The notes beneath the pieces are model-generated. The model did not search any database, had not been told where the DNA came from, and was given only the letters and a program-made list of their open reading frames with translations. A stretch of 64,000 nucleotides of DNA from Gracilaria gracilis (Eukaryota; Rhodophyta; Florideophyceae; Gracilariales; Gracilariaceae), in contig JARGSG010000135.1 of NCBI GenBank assembly GCA_030374805.1, positions 25,184 to 89,183 of the forward strand, given 5' to 3'. The stretch's first letter is position 1. Each line of letters opens with the position of its first letter. The translations under genes were made by a program, and so were the position numbers. Below, piece after piece: positions 41,420-52,081 of the stretch.

Positions 41420-42292
41420 GTGTTTTGGGCAGCACAGCAGAGGGAGAGAGAAGGGGAGAGAGAGAGAGATGTTGTGTTGCACTGATTGCATTGCTTTTGC
41501 TTGTTGTTTGCTGTTGTATGCGCCACTGTATGTGAACGATCAAAGCATTGCTTGACGCGGCTTGACGCCGTTTATTTTTGTTTTCACTGTTCATGTTTTC
41601 GCTCTAGCGCTCTAGCTCTCAAAATGGCGGGCGCGCTGCTTGCAGGTAACGTTGCTACCGTTGGTAGATCGTCTGCCTACACAGATACACCGAACCTCGG
41701 TACCTTCGGTATCAACTATGGCGTGCGCCGCTGTTCGGCCTATGATAGCAGTAACGTATCCAGTGCGGATGCACCGTTCGTCTGTGACTGTGAAGTACAT
41801 ACTGTACTATCTAAGGTTACGAGTGATCAGGTGCATGTGCAGGCGGGCGCCGTTCATGCAGTGCGCCGTTCGGCGCCGAAAACAGTTGTGATTGTAGATA
41901 CTGTAGATATCTACTAGATACACATCACCCCAGCACTGGTAAACACACGCGCTCACTGCCAACGGCCACATGTAAAAAGCTGTCACCAACCGGCGCGCGC
42001 AGTGGCACAAAAAGGCGCGCGCGCCATGACGTGTTTCGGCGCGCGTGCGTGCGTATATTAAGGCGCGCGCGCGCCGTCGCGTGGTCGCTGCTGCTCCAAG
42101 CAGTAAAGACTTTACAACTTAGTTATCTTATATTCCCCCAAGTTGGTACATAACTTCTTTTTATCCAAGTATCTATGCATATTGCAATGCACAGCGGCAC
42201 CAACGCGCAGCTTCATGCAAAACTGCTACCGACGATATGTCCATCCCCCGCTCCACCGTGCGCTTTCAAACGGCGCGTCCGTACAGCGCTCG
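41420..42292. other. No gene recognised
   Basis: GA microsatellite at 41,430-41,470; palindromic word ctaccgttggtag at 41,655-41,667; GC-alternating patch at 41,990-42,080. An open frame (41,624-41,917) looks compositional. Confidence 0.35.
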
Positions 42293-42297
42293 CTAGT

Positions 42298-42372
42298 CGT
42301 TGAGCGCGTAGCCGGAAACGCCAGTTGAGCGCATAGCCGCAAAGGCTAGTTGAGCGCGTAGCCGGAAAGCAG
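42298..42372. repeat. 25-bp unit, three copies, at the rubredoxin C-terminus
   Basis: Copies at 42,298-42,322, 42,323-42,347 and 42,348-42,372 of the type agttgagcgcgtagccggaa(a). On the minus strand each encodes SGYALN or CGYALN. The copy in frame ends the rubredoxin with TAG and the other two follow the stop. Confidence 0.9.
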
Positions 42373-42618
42373 CAGCAAGAACGCCAGCACCAGCCCGCCA
42401 AAGATGGCCAGGTTCTTTTGGCCGGCCGTCATGCTGTTGGAGCCCAGCCCGTACGCCTGGTGGTCTGCAAAGCCGGCAATCACCTTCTTGCGCGGCACGG
42501 AGCTCCGCTTGGGCGTGCGACACACGGGGCAAAAGTAGCCGTCCGCCACGTCGCTGAACGGCGTGCCGGGCGCAATGCGCGCCGCCTTGTCGCCCTGTGC
42601 GGGCTCGTACACGTAGCC
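42346..42618 (-). pseudogene. Thylakoid rubredoxin (RBD1/RubA type), 5'-truncated
   Basis: RBD1/RubA is a thylakoid-anchored rubredoxin needed for photosystem II assembly. GYVYEPAQGDKAARIAPGTP then CPVCRTPK is the second half of a rubredoxin, with the second Cys pair. IAGFADHQAYGLGSNSMTAG then NLAIFGGLVLAFLLLLSGYA is the linker and C-terminal anchor typical of RBD1. The first Cys pair, expected directly before GYVY, is missing. At that point the DNA turns back on itself in a 15-bp-arm palindrome (42,604-42,634). The C-terminal codons are triplicated. It is strong evidence for a phototroph. Confidence 0.82.
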
Positions 42619-42634
42619 CGGCTACGTGTACGAG
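42604..42634. repeat. Perfect palindrome at the rubredoxin breakpoint
   Basis: ctcgtacacgtagcc (42,604-42,618), one C, then its exact reverse complement (42,620-42,634). The left arm encodes rubredoxin GYVYE on the minus strand; the right arm is an inverted copy of it. Confidence 0.95.
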
Positions 42635-42756
42635 GGCCTCAACTATCAAGGGTTCACGCCTCTTACTGTACATGTGCAAGTTCACGCTTGTTGAGACACT
42701 CACGCCTCACAGGCGGAATCTCAGAATGCGCCGTGAAAAGTGCCGCATAACTCAAG

Positions 42757-42850
42757 CGCTGATTGGCCACGGAGTAGAAAGAACCATTCGTTGCGAAGCG
42801 CAACGCCATCTGTTAATTACGTAACGTTCGCGGTCGGCCAATCACAGCGA
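42757..42850. promoter_or_regulatory. Paired CCAAT boxes
   Basis: gattggcc (near 42,763) and its inverse ggccaatc (near 42,836) flank about 70 bp, upstream of the candidate start at 43,003. CCAAT boxes bind NF-Y in eukaryotes. Placement about 165-240 bp before an ATG is plausible but unproven. Confidence 0.35.
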
Positions 42851-43002
42851 TAGGGCCCCATCTGCCACGGCCATCACTGCAGCAACCTTTGCACTTCGTT
42901 CCGGCCGTCATTAACTGTCGAACGCTTCGATTCCAATACTGTGGAAAGGTGCCATACCCTCCCTGCGCTCTTTGACAAGCTGTCTTTTTCCATCGCCGAA
43001 TA

Positions 43003-43181
43003 TGGATTACAGCAGTAGCTATGAGGCAAAATTTGTGCTTCAGAAACGAAGCACGCGACGCAACTTCAAAAGTTTAAAGTCTACCTCGAGTTTAGATAAA
43101 TTTGTTCCGAGATTCGTAACTTGCAAGCCACCCGGCAGCCTTTCGAAGGCAGTGCGTTTTGCAACAGTAGTTGGGATGTAA
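43003..43181 (+). CDS. Small hypothetical ORF, possibly a first exon
   Basis: ATG 43,003: MDYSSSYEAKFVLQKRSTRR... then SLSKAVRFATVVGM-TAA. The 3' end has GATGTAAGTAG, a consensus 5' splice donor (GTAAGT), so it may be exon 1 with its stop inside the intron. A downstream acceptor such as tttacaag (43,259-43,266) is possible, but no clear exon 2 was found. Confidence 0.35.
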
Positions 43182-43269
43182 GTAGATAGATCCGACGCTT
43201 CCTGTTTCAAGTACAAATGCACTTAATTATGTTAAAGTTACATTGCCTGGCTACTGTAATTTACAAGTA

Positions 43270-44718
43270 TCTACTCGTCAAGCGCACGCACACGCGTTGA
43301 GGCCATGTAGTGCAGGCGCAGTTCGTGTGCGGCGCGTGCTCGCAACCCGTTTGCCACGCGTTGCAGTACGGAGAAGCGCAAGCGCGCGTGACGCACGGCG
43401 AGGAGGTCCTCCTCGTGCTCTACGCAGCGGGTGCAGCAGCGGTTTAGTTTAAACACAGCAGCTTTATCCCTCTTTCCAAGTCCAAACCCTACGGATACCA
43501 CTTGCTATTACAAGTTGCACGGTCGCCTGCAGCCGCAAACGCGTTTAAAAACCGTTACATGCGTGTTGAGGACGCGCACACGTTGACACATCCAAGCCTT
43601 CTTTGGCCCGCACTTTTCCCGTGTGTATGAAGGCGTTCGTAGCGCTCCAAACGAACGCACTTACATTCGCATTCGCCGCGAAAAAAGTTTGCTTCCGCCT
43701 TCTACGTGTAGTACTGTACGTCGTGTACCGTTGGTACTAACCGTTACCCGTTCCTGTCACCTGTCACCTTGCGCGTTGGCCGCCAGATCAGAAAGTTCTA
43801 TCTGCGCTTGCGCTCCCAGGAAGCGTTCATATCTATGATATGCGCGCCTGTCTACCGATAGTGAGCCGCTCTGCCGTGAAAAAGAATTTGTGAACTCGCG
43901 CTTTTGGTGCCAAAAGTGGCAGCCTGTTTAACAAACACCAAGACCTGCGCACGTCGTGGTTACCGTTGGTAACAGTCCGGTTTATTCTATAAACTATAAT
44001 GGAGCAAACAAATTTTGTTATTGTGTCTGTGTCGTCGTTCACCATTGATTCAATTGTTTCTATTTACAGCAATGATAACGCGAGTGCGTTCAGCGTTGTG
44101 AGCTGAAGCACAATAGTAACGACGTGAACACCACCACTGATCTCCAACAACTCGCAGACAAGGTAGTCTGTGATACCTCTAGCCCAACTGCAAGGCACCC
44201 TTTTAAGCAGATAGATACTGTATCTGGTTCTTCGAGAGGATCGAATGAATGACTTGCCCAAATCCATCGAAAAGGGCCTGTACATAACGTATGTTCGGAT
44301 ACATTTTATGCAGCAGTTGTAGTGAACGCAATGTAAACTGAAAATTACAACAAATTCAGCAACATGCGCTCACTTATCAGCATTGCTACACCACTAGTAG
44401 TGGTCCACTACTGCACAAGCTCATAGGCGACTTTGCCGTTACATCAGATAACCGGGTTATCCCTACATTTTTTTTCTGTCCTACAGATACAGATATTGAC
44501 CAAATTGAGGATGGAGTTTCTGGGGGAGATCTCGAGGGTACGGCGAATGCAGATGTCATACACCTATCGTAGTTGGCACAAAGAGTTCAAAGTTACACTG
44601 TTCTTGCCGGGTTAACCTAACCTGAGGGTCGTTGTACGTGGACCTGCTGGGCGTGGCGCTACACCTGGAGGTGGTCTGCCGGGATTACTACGAGGGGGTG
44701 TCAGGGCGAGGGTCAGCG
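43270..44718. other. No gene recognised
   Basis: Contains palindromic words gtaccgttggtac (43,725-43,737) and gttaccgttggtaac (43,959-43,973). A minus frame (43,501-43,271) with CCTRCVEHEEDLLAVRHARL is coding-like but unassigned. Confidence 0.35.
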
Positions 44719-44820
44719 ATGGTGACGGTGGCCAAGTGGGCGGCGTTGGCGGTGGCGGGGGGTGTTGTAATATATGCGGGGAAACGAGCGTATGACTACT
44801 ACTCGCGGAAGGCGACGTGA
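44719..44820 (+). CDS. Possible tail-anchor peptide or C-terminal exon
   Basis: MVTVAKWAALAVAGGVVIYA then GKRAYDYYSRKAT-TGA: one helix plus a short basic tail. The frame extends upstream to about 44,632 without an ATG (HLEVVCRDYYEGVSGRG), so it may be the end of a truncated gene. Confidence 0.3.
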   Translation: MVTVAKWAALAVAGGVVIYAGKRAYDYYSRKAT

Positions 44821-44824
44821 GAGG

Positions 44825-45445
44825 GGGGTTGGGGGGGAGGTGGAAGATTTTGTTTAGAGAAAGGAGTACAAGCGCTGCGGTGGAGGCTGGCTGTACGCTT
44901 GTATGTGTGCACCCTTGGTATGCCGCTTCGCGAGATCCGTTGACGTGTTTGGGCGCGGCTGGCGACGACGGCGGCCGCGGTGGTGGCGGCGGCGAGGTTC
45001 GACGTGCGGCGCGCCTGCGCGTCCGGACTCTGGAGGGAGCGCTTGGCGTCATGGAGCGTGTGCGCGTCGCGACGCCTCGCGTGCGCGAATGGGCGACCGT
45101 ATGCGCGCATTTGTCGCGCACCCATTGGCTATTGTTGTGCGTCGCTTGCTGTTCGTTCGACGCGCGCGCGCGCGTGTACAGTAGTGCGCTGCTGCTTGCG
45201 ACAGCCACCTGCGCTCCAATTTTAAGGCGCGCCGGCCCCCCCCCACCCCCACCCGCCCCTTGCGCCCCGAGCACATACACCAGATCGTTGCCCCACGCCC
45301 TTTTGCGTGCCACACACGCGGCAGCGCGTCGCCTTCTCTTTGCTCTCCCCGACCCTTCCCCCCACCTACCGCCAACTAACTCCTTCCCTCAGCGCGGCTG
45401 CTCCTCCTCGTCCAGCACAGTCACGTCTCCGCCACCCCCGCCGCC
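44825..45445. other. GC-rich upstream region of the BuGZ gene
   Basis: Overlapping Arg/Ala/Pro frames on both strands look like composition artefacts. A reverse CCAAT box (cccattggct, ~45,120) is present. Confidence 0.4.
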
Positions 45446-46552
45446 ATGGGACGAAAGAAGAAGCGAGCCGTGCCCAACGCGCGCGACCGAATCTTCTGTT
45501 ATTACTGTGACCGCACCTTCCAGCAGGAGCAGCAGTTGCTTGCGAATCCGAAGGAGAAGCATCTTCGATGTCCCTACTGCAACAAGCGCATGCTCTCCGT
45601 CCAGAGCATGCTGGTGCACGCCGAGCAGATGCACAACTCGCGCGTCTCCGTCGATCCCAACGCCATTGCCGGTCGCAAATCCGTCGCTGTAGACGTGCTG
45701 GGAATGAGCGGCATCCCCGACTCCTTCTACGCTTCCATGGACGATGCGCACCTCCCAAAGCGCCCGAGAGACAATCATCTTTCCCCAATCGCCGTGCCAC
45801 ACACCACGCCCACCGCCGCTTACGTCGATTCGCATCCCGCGTACATTACTTCTACACCGTCGGCTTTGCCGCCGTACGCGCCGTCGCGGTCGCATCCGTA
45901 CTCGTACGCTTCGCAAGCGCCGACACATGGCGCTTCCCATCTGTATCAACAGCAAGCCACCGCGTACTCGTATTCAAGACCCCCGCCAACCAATTCGCCG
46001 CCCAATGACGCGTATGGCTACAAAGCACCAAATTCCAATTACAACGCTGCGCACATGCCGCCCTACTCGCCTGCACCGGCGCCGCAGGCGTACACGTCGC
46101 CTGCTGACGCGGCTCAATACGTCAGCTATTCGCAGCAGCCCGCAACGTACAGCTACGCGCCAGCAACCAGACTACCGCCGCTGAGGAGCACGTACGCGGC
46201 GGGCTCACCCACGCAGCCCGATGCAGTTCGCGCTAGCCAAGCAGCGCCATCAACTTCGCCCAACATTGTATACACACGTAACGAGGCCATTCGCTCTTCC
46301 CTGCCTCGTCACAACCAGTACACGCCGCACAATGGCGTAAACGCCACGCAACCGTTCACGAACCTGTACTCGTCGCAACCAAGAGCGGGCGGCGCGATGG
46401 CGGCACCAGAACGCGCGGTGGCGGCACCACCAGACAGCGCGGTGGGGGAGCAGAGTAAGATCCTTTTCGAGTTGCGCCACAGCAGCCCGGAGGAACAACG
46501 CGCACAGCTGCCCAGGTACGTGACCAAGCCGCGCTGTGCCACGAAGTCATAA
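45446..46552 (+). CDS. BuGZ/ZNF207 (SUF4-like) zinc-finger protein
   Basis: 368 residues, ATG to TAA, no lesion. The N-terminus MGRKKKR then FCYYCDRTF, KEKHLRCPYCNKRML, VHAEQMH and VDPNAIAGRKSVAVDVLGMS, with GIPDSF, matches ZNF207/BuGZ almost motif by motif. The rest is a long Pro/Tyr/Ser-rich disordered region, as in BuGZ, which phase-separates on microtubules and stabilises Bub3; plant SUF4 is a nuclear relative. Finger 2 is complete (Cys42, Cys45, His58, His63). Finger 1 has Cys18, Cys21 and His39, but Asn34 where the first His normally stands (ANPKEKH instead of HQKAKH). Confidence 0.85.
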   Translation: MGRKKKRAVPNARDRIFCYYCDRTFQQEQQLLANPKEKHLRCPYCNKRMLSVQSMLVHAEQMHNSRVSVDPNAIAGRKSVAVDVLGMSGIPDSFYASMDDAHLPKRPRDNHLSPIAVPHTTPTAAYVDSHPAYITSTPSALPPYAPSRSHPYSYASQAPTHGASHLYQQQATAYSYSRPPPTNSPPNDAYGYKAPNSNYNAAHMPPYSPAPAPQAYTSPADAAQYVSYSQQPATYSYAPATRLPPLRSTYAAGSPTQPDAVRASQAAPSTSPNIVYTRNEAIRSSLPRHNQYTPHNGVNATQPFTNLYSSQPRAGGAMAAPERAVAAPPDSAVGEQSKILFELRHSSPEEQRAQLPRYVTKPRCATKS

Positions 46553-46850
46553 GGCGGGCAAGACGTCCGAGCTGCGCCGTGCGAACGTGCGAATGTGCGA
46601 ACGTCACACATGTGGCGTGTTGATGGCGCGCTGACTGGTGCAGAGCTGCATCATCATGACCTACAAGCCTGAGCTCATAAACATTATTCATATGCCGAGG
46701 TTGTAGTACAACAGTTGGTTGTAGGACAATCGTTGTACGTATTGAATAACCTTAGAACGGGCCTACACTAGAAAAGCCGAGATCCGCGAGGGCGCGCACA
46801 CAAAGGTATTGGATCTTTCGACAATGGTATATTGGGTCAGCCTTCTGTAC

Positions 46851-46935
46851 CCTTGTAAGATAAGAAGCGTGACGAAAGTTTCGTAGGCCGCTTCGCGGCC
46901 TACAAGTCTTTCGTCACGCTTCTTATCTTACAAGG
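46851..46935. repeat. 85-bp near-perfect hairpin
   Basis: Arm ccttgtaagataagaagcgt + gacgaaag (46,851-46,878) has an exact reverse complement at 46,908-46,935. Between them a second exact stem gtaggccgc/gcggcctac (46,883-46,903) closes on ttc, separated from the outer stem by short unpaired bases. It could be a fold-back element, a small-RNA precursor or a transcript-end structure. Confidence 0.92.
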
Positions 46936-47313
46936 CACAAAGGCTACCCAAAAAGCAAAAAGGCCACTCCCCGCAAACAAGTTTGGTAACAAAACGAAAA
47001 AGTAAAACTTGTTTTCATATGACAGCCAATTATGTCCTCTTTGTATTACTACAATTGCCGTCTTCTATACACACAAGTATTACACGTACCTTACCCACAT
47101 TTGGTACAGGTTGAGGTTCAGATGTCAATTTCGGTTCTTTGCAAGAAGACGAAACAAAGTACTGTACCCTTGTATGTACCCTGCCTAAGGTAGTGCTCCA
47201 AGTAACAGTACATCTTCTGTTATTCGCTTTCTTAAGAAGAACTTATAACGTCTTCAAAGTAGAATTCAGAATTGCTTAGAATGTAATAAAGACAAAGGCT
47301 CTTTTCTCAAACC
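46936..47313. other. No gene recognised
   Basis: AT-rich spacer between the hairpin and the satellite. Confidence 0.4.
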
Positions 47314-48224
47314 TATCTAGTGCTACTGGTGCCATCGCTGTTCCATGAGAATAAGCACAATGATCGGCTGTGCTCATCATTGTGCTCCGTGAACCAACAA
47401 ATTATATTCCAGTCCCATATAAATGTCTGTGCTCCTAAGCTCAGTATAAAAGTGCAGCTCCATTGCGGTTGCCGCTGTTCTCGCTGTGTCGTTAAAAAGA
47501 GCAAAATGACGGGCTGTGCCCGAGTTATTCGGTTCTATCCAGTAGCTGGTTACATCGCTGTGCCATATAAAGAAAGCTAAACTCTCAGGCTCAGCCTGAG
47601 AGTGCAGCTCCACCGCGGCTGCTGCTACCATGGCTGTGCCGTGGAAACGGACACAATCGCGGGCTGTGCCCGAGTGATTGTGTTCTGTGCAGCAGCTGAC
47701 TATATGGCTGTGCCATATAAAGAAGCTACACTCTCAGGCTCAGCCTGAGAGTGCAGCTCCATCGCGGCTGCTGCTGCCATGCCTCTGCCGTGGAAACGGA
47801 CACAATCGCGGGCTGTGCCCGAATGATTGTGTTGTGTGCAGCAGCTGCCTATATGGTTGTGCCATGTAAAGAAGCTACACTCTCAGGCTCAGTCTGAGAG
47901 TGCAGCTCCATCGCGGCTGCTGCTGCCATGGCTGTGCCGTGGAAACGGACACAATCGCGGGCTGTGCCCGAGTGATTGTGTTCTGTGCAGCAGTTACCTA
48001 TATGGCTGTGCCATATAAAGGAGCTACACTGTCAGGCTCAGCCTGAGAGTGCAGCTCCATCGCGGCTGCTGCTGCCATGGCTGTGCCGTGGAAACGGACA
48101 CAATCGCGGGCTGTGCCCGAGTGATTGTGTTCTGTGCAGCAGTTACCTATATGGCTGTGCCATATAAAGGAGCTACACTGTCAGGCTCAGCCTGAGAGTG
48201 CAGCTCCATCGCGGCTGCTGCTGC
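47314..48224. repeat. 149-bp satellite, ~6 copies, built from short hairpins
   Basis: Four close copies (47,608-47,756, 47,757-47,905, 47,906-48,054, 48,055-48,203) plus a partial copy, with two older copies to the left (from ~47,314 and ~47,459). Each unit contains the core ggctgtgcc in three different palindromic settings (ccatggctgtgccgtgg, cgggctgtgcccg, atatggctgtgccatat) and a fourth palindrome ctctcaggctcagcctgaga. A 63-codon frame opens in each unit but has no protein character. Confidence 0.92.
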
Positions 48225-50274
48225 AGGGTTATGGTGTATATAGCTATAGTGCATGCGGTATATTCGTGCCGTCTATTGCACACATAATTTAAGTTTCTAG
48301 CGATGAAAAGCAGGCTGAGGGTATGCTTTCAGAAATTGTGTAGTGCGTGTGAAAAGTTTGCCATATGATCTCTTGCAAACAGAGTCGAAGAAGCGTCGTA
48401 CTAGTGTAGTGCAGCGACGTCGATTTGGTCCTATTGCCTAAGATAAGAACCCGGTGATGTACAGGAACAATTTCTGCGTGTCACGACTAGTATTTACCTT
48501 GCGAGTGGAAATGTTCATTGAGAGTATTAGACAATAGAAACTTTTGTTACCATTACCGTCAAAGTCTCTTCTTAAACTTTTAATATCTGTCACCCGAAAA
48601 TTAGTATGGTTCAGGTAGGAAGCCAAGGCCAGGCAAATATTGGTGGATTATGAGTTCACATGAAGAAACATTGGTCGTGTACTCTATGATAACACTCTTG
48701 TGATTCACAATAAACACGTTTGCCACGTGTAAGCATCAACATTGTATTAGCGACTGGTGACTTCTATTGACCAATAATGATATTAAATCATTCCAATTAC
48801 GGTTCCTTTAAAAGTCGCATGTTTATTATGGTGTCATCCTGTCCGGTTCTGTGATCATGAAATCAGTATGGTTGAATTAGGAGACGAACCTACGGCCAGT
48901 TTCATCAACACAGGACGACTCATAAACGGAAAATGGTCGTTTAACTTATGAGAACAATGTTATGATTCACAAGAAACTCGTTTTCTGCTTACAACCACCT
49001 GCAGTTCACATGCTGTCAATTTCTTATAAATTTGTAGGGGGCTATGTCCCAAATTAATTATTTTATTGTTGGAATGCTATGTTGGAAACTATTGTTGTAA
49101 TGCTTAGTATATTTATTGTTGTAGTTTATTTTTGGACTATTCTAGTGGAAGTATTAAGCTGAGTACAGTGATTCAAATTCTATTTGGTAAAGTCTATATA
49201 ATCTACTTTTGTCGCGCGCTTCACTCTCTCCCGTCTTCTCGCTCCAAGCGCAGAGCGGGAAAGAGAGCCCAGAAGTGCCTCCCGCGACGAAAGCGTTCTT
49301 TACAGAAGTTAGAATAAATTATATTTTATTGAAAAACTTAAGCTTTGCAAAAAACTTTCAATAGTAAGCAAAAACCAAAACATTCTGAAAAACAAATTGA
49401 CTTCCTACAATTTGGTAGCATCGCTTTTACAGTACTAACCATTTTACAGTGACTCTAAGAAGTCCAATAAGAAAGTGCCAAGTGGAACCCAGATTTCGCC
49501 GAACCACACCAAACTAAGGTCCAAACCGTCCACCAATAAGAAGACGCCAGTTGTACACTTAGACAAAAATCAAGCCTTGGCAAGTGAGGAGCCTATCCCG
49601 GCGATTGTTACCATTTTCTTACAGTCTTCATCCACCAATCGGGATAAACCATCTGTACACGCAGGGGGCACTTGCACAAGAAGTCCTCGTTGACAGATGG
49701 ACGCATCTTGAAACCAACTTTCAATCGACTGCCGAGCCCTATCAGGCAACCGAGGCTACTGCGAAACCAGACGGGTTACTTACCGGCTTACGACGACCGG
49801 TACGCCCCGCTGACCACCCGTCACCTAGACGGAGGTAACCGTGCCAGTAACCGACTGGACAGGATACTCAGGGCTGTCAATAAGAACGGCACCGACTGTC
49901 AGCCCAACGGACGCGTATTGTTTCTGCGTGACTCTGTACGCGTGATCTCTGCCGTGACTGTCACCGTCACAAGCCGCTCACAGTGTCGTGGACAGATCAC
50001 ATCTGCTCAACCAATCATATTTCGTCGCTTGTCAGTCAATCAGGCTTTGGCGCCGCTCAACACCTGGTACTCGTGGAAAACGTGGACAAGTTGAGGATTC
50101 CTTGCCACCTGTGCGACCTTTGGTGTGAGGATCCTTTGGCTTACTGCCACCATCTGTGGAGCAATGGCGATCCGATGGCGGTACAGTGAGGTTTCTCATA
50201 ATAGAGCTCTACCCATTGAGCTCTGACGTGTCAGACTATGAATATGGACCCCGTTTCGGGTGAAACTGGAAATA
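48225..50274. other. Gene-poor, AT-rich; imperfect 120-bp direct repeat
   Basis: 48,605-48,725 and 48,866-48,985 share blocks such as agtatggtt, ggccag, atggtcgt and gtgattcacaa/atgattcacaag, i.e. an old duplication at about 260-bp spacing. From 49,440 to 50,190 the sequence is less AT-rich, with frames (KLRIPCHLCDLWCEDPLAYC) that may be remnants of another element. Nothing definite. Confidence 0.4.
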
Positions 50275-51180
50275 TTGTTGGGGACGTACCTTGTTAGGTG
50301 AATCTGGGATAGAACCTATAAAATAGGTGTACAGTAGGGCCTTGTGGCATATTTGTCCAAATATTTGGCGTCACACCCGCTGGGTAGGTACTTTGGCACC
50401 CTGACACTGGGTTGTCCACGTGTAGAGCCCTCGTGGGAGTCCGCAGCCCTAGATACAGTAGATAGTATATATGCGCGGGTAATCTCGCCCTGGAGCCACT
50501 AAGTAAAACTCACCTGAGTCGTCTCTTCTTCCTGAAGTACGTGGTCTTCATCCCGAAGGCCGGGCTATGGTTGTTACTGCCTACGTAGGTTCAGGACTCC
50601 TGTAAGGAGAGTAACCACGACTGGTCTCGGTACAATCACGCCTCAGGGTCCCTAAGGAAGTTCTTTACTACCAGTTTCTGGCTTGTTTCGCTAATCACCA
50701 CAGTATCAGGTTGTATTTGTTGTCGTTCGCCGAGGTACCGGATCGTTGTTTAGTTCATCGTTTTCCTGTGGCAGGCCTCGCTTCCGCCTCTGTACAGATT
50801 TATATTTGGACAATCGTATGTGTGTGTCTCGTTCCGCTATCGGCCCTGTTCCCGCCGTTGGCACGGGCCGTAGCTTCGCTCGTGTGGTTCTCCGTAGGAG
50901 CATTACGCGGTCTTACGGCACCGATCGCTCCACTTGTAGACTCGTTCTCTCCTGAATTGTCGTCGGTGACTCATCTCTAGGCTCACGCTCTTCTTTACCT
51001 CTGCAGGTTATTCCAGTACCGTCTCCGGTCTACACCCGGCTGCCACGCGGCACGCGCACGGGCAGAGGGCTCTACTTCCGAGTTCGCCCTTTTGTGGGAG
51101 CAGGACTCGGACATCCTGGTGGATACGTACCCTCTTTCGGGTTTGCTATACATTCTGATCTCCGGATCTAGAAGAGTCTA
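50275..51180 (+). repeat. Putative 5' LTR / leader of the Ty3 element
   Basis: Begins tgttggggacgtacct, with a TATA box (tataaaata, 50,317-50,325) 42 bp in. No protein is expected or seen; frames here are short. The right boundary and the primer-binding site could not be fixed because no second LTR is in view. Confidence 0.4.
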
Positions 51181-51312
51181 GTGGACTAGAGCCTGAAAAG
51201 GAAATTTAATTGACGTAGAACTGATAAGAGTTCGAAACTAGAAGTTTGTTGTTGTTTTTGAAGTTGTTTCCCCGCTTGGGTTTGTTTCTGTCACTGAAAT
51301 GGGATCCGGAAA

Positions 51313-52081
51313 ATGGCCAAGTCCGTCCAAGGCCCGTTCTGTCGGTTCTGGTTTACCCCCCAAGCGCGGTCAGTTCCTGAACCGCTACCGGTGAAGGAGA
51401 AGAAATCAGGGAGCCGGAAACAACCGTCGAAGACGTCTGATGCCCCAGTGGCCGGGCCCGCTTCTGTTCCTCTGGAAGGACCCTTATCCGCTGCTGCGGC
51501 AAGTGACGCAGTATTATCCGAAGTGGATACTCAAGTTCGCATGCTTGAGGCCCAGAGCGCGGTGAGAGCTAACTCTCAAGCTGCACTCTAAAAGGAGGTC
51601 GAATCGCTTCGCGAGGAAGTGAAAGACGCTCAAATGAGAGATGTTTCGGGAGAAATCCAGTTCCTGAGATAGGAAATGAACTCAATTCTGGAGTGCTTTG
51701 GTTCCCCCCAGGGTTTCGTGGATGGGTATTATCGGACAGTGGAAGAGTTCCGTGCCACAACGGATCGAATTCACGCCCGTCTGGGTACCCTCGAAGCCAT
51801 TATTAGAATGGATGGAGAAGCAGAAGTCCCCCCACGGGAGAAGTCTGTTTCGAAAGATTCCGTTCATCACTCTGATAAGAAAAGCCATCGCAAGTTCTCA
51901 AAAGAGTTTCGCCACCACGTGGATTCGTCTGACTCTGACTCTGACTCTGACAGCTTGGACAGCTCGTCATCGTCGTCATCGTTCGCTGCCTCGGAAGGTA
52001 GTCGTTGTCGAAATTCTCCATCGTCCCTTTCAAGGGCCACGTTTACCTCTCAAGGTGCAATTCGTACCCGGGAGAAGGGAG
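51313..52081 (+). pseudogene. Ty3 gag, N-terminal part
   Basis: From ATG 51,313 the frame has TAA at 51,589-51,591 and TAG near 51,670, but continues in phase: a coiled stretch (KEVESLREEVKDAQMRD), then ILECFGSPQGFVDGYYRTVE and an acidic Ser/Asp run (SDSDSDSDSLDSS). Interrupted at 52,082 by the Mutator-like element. Confidence 0.6.

Noticed and set aside
47678-48167. Three consecutive 63-codon frames
   Set aside because: They are the 149-bp satellite read through; no protein features.
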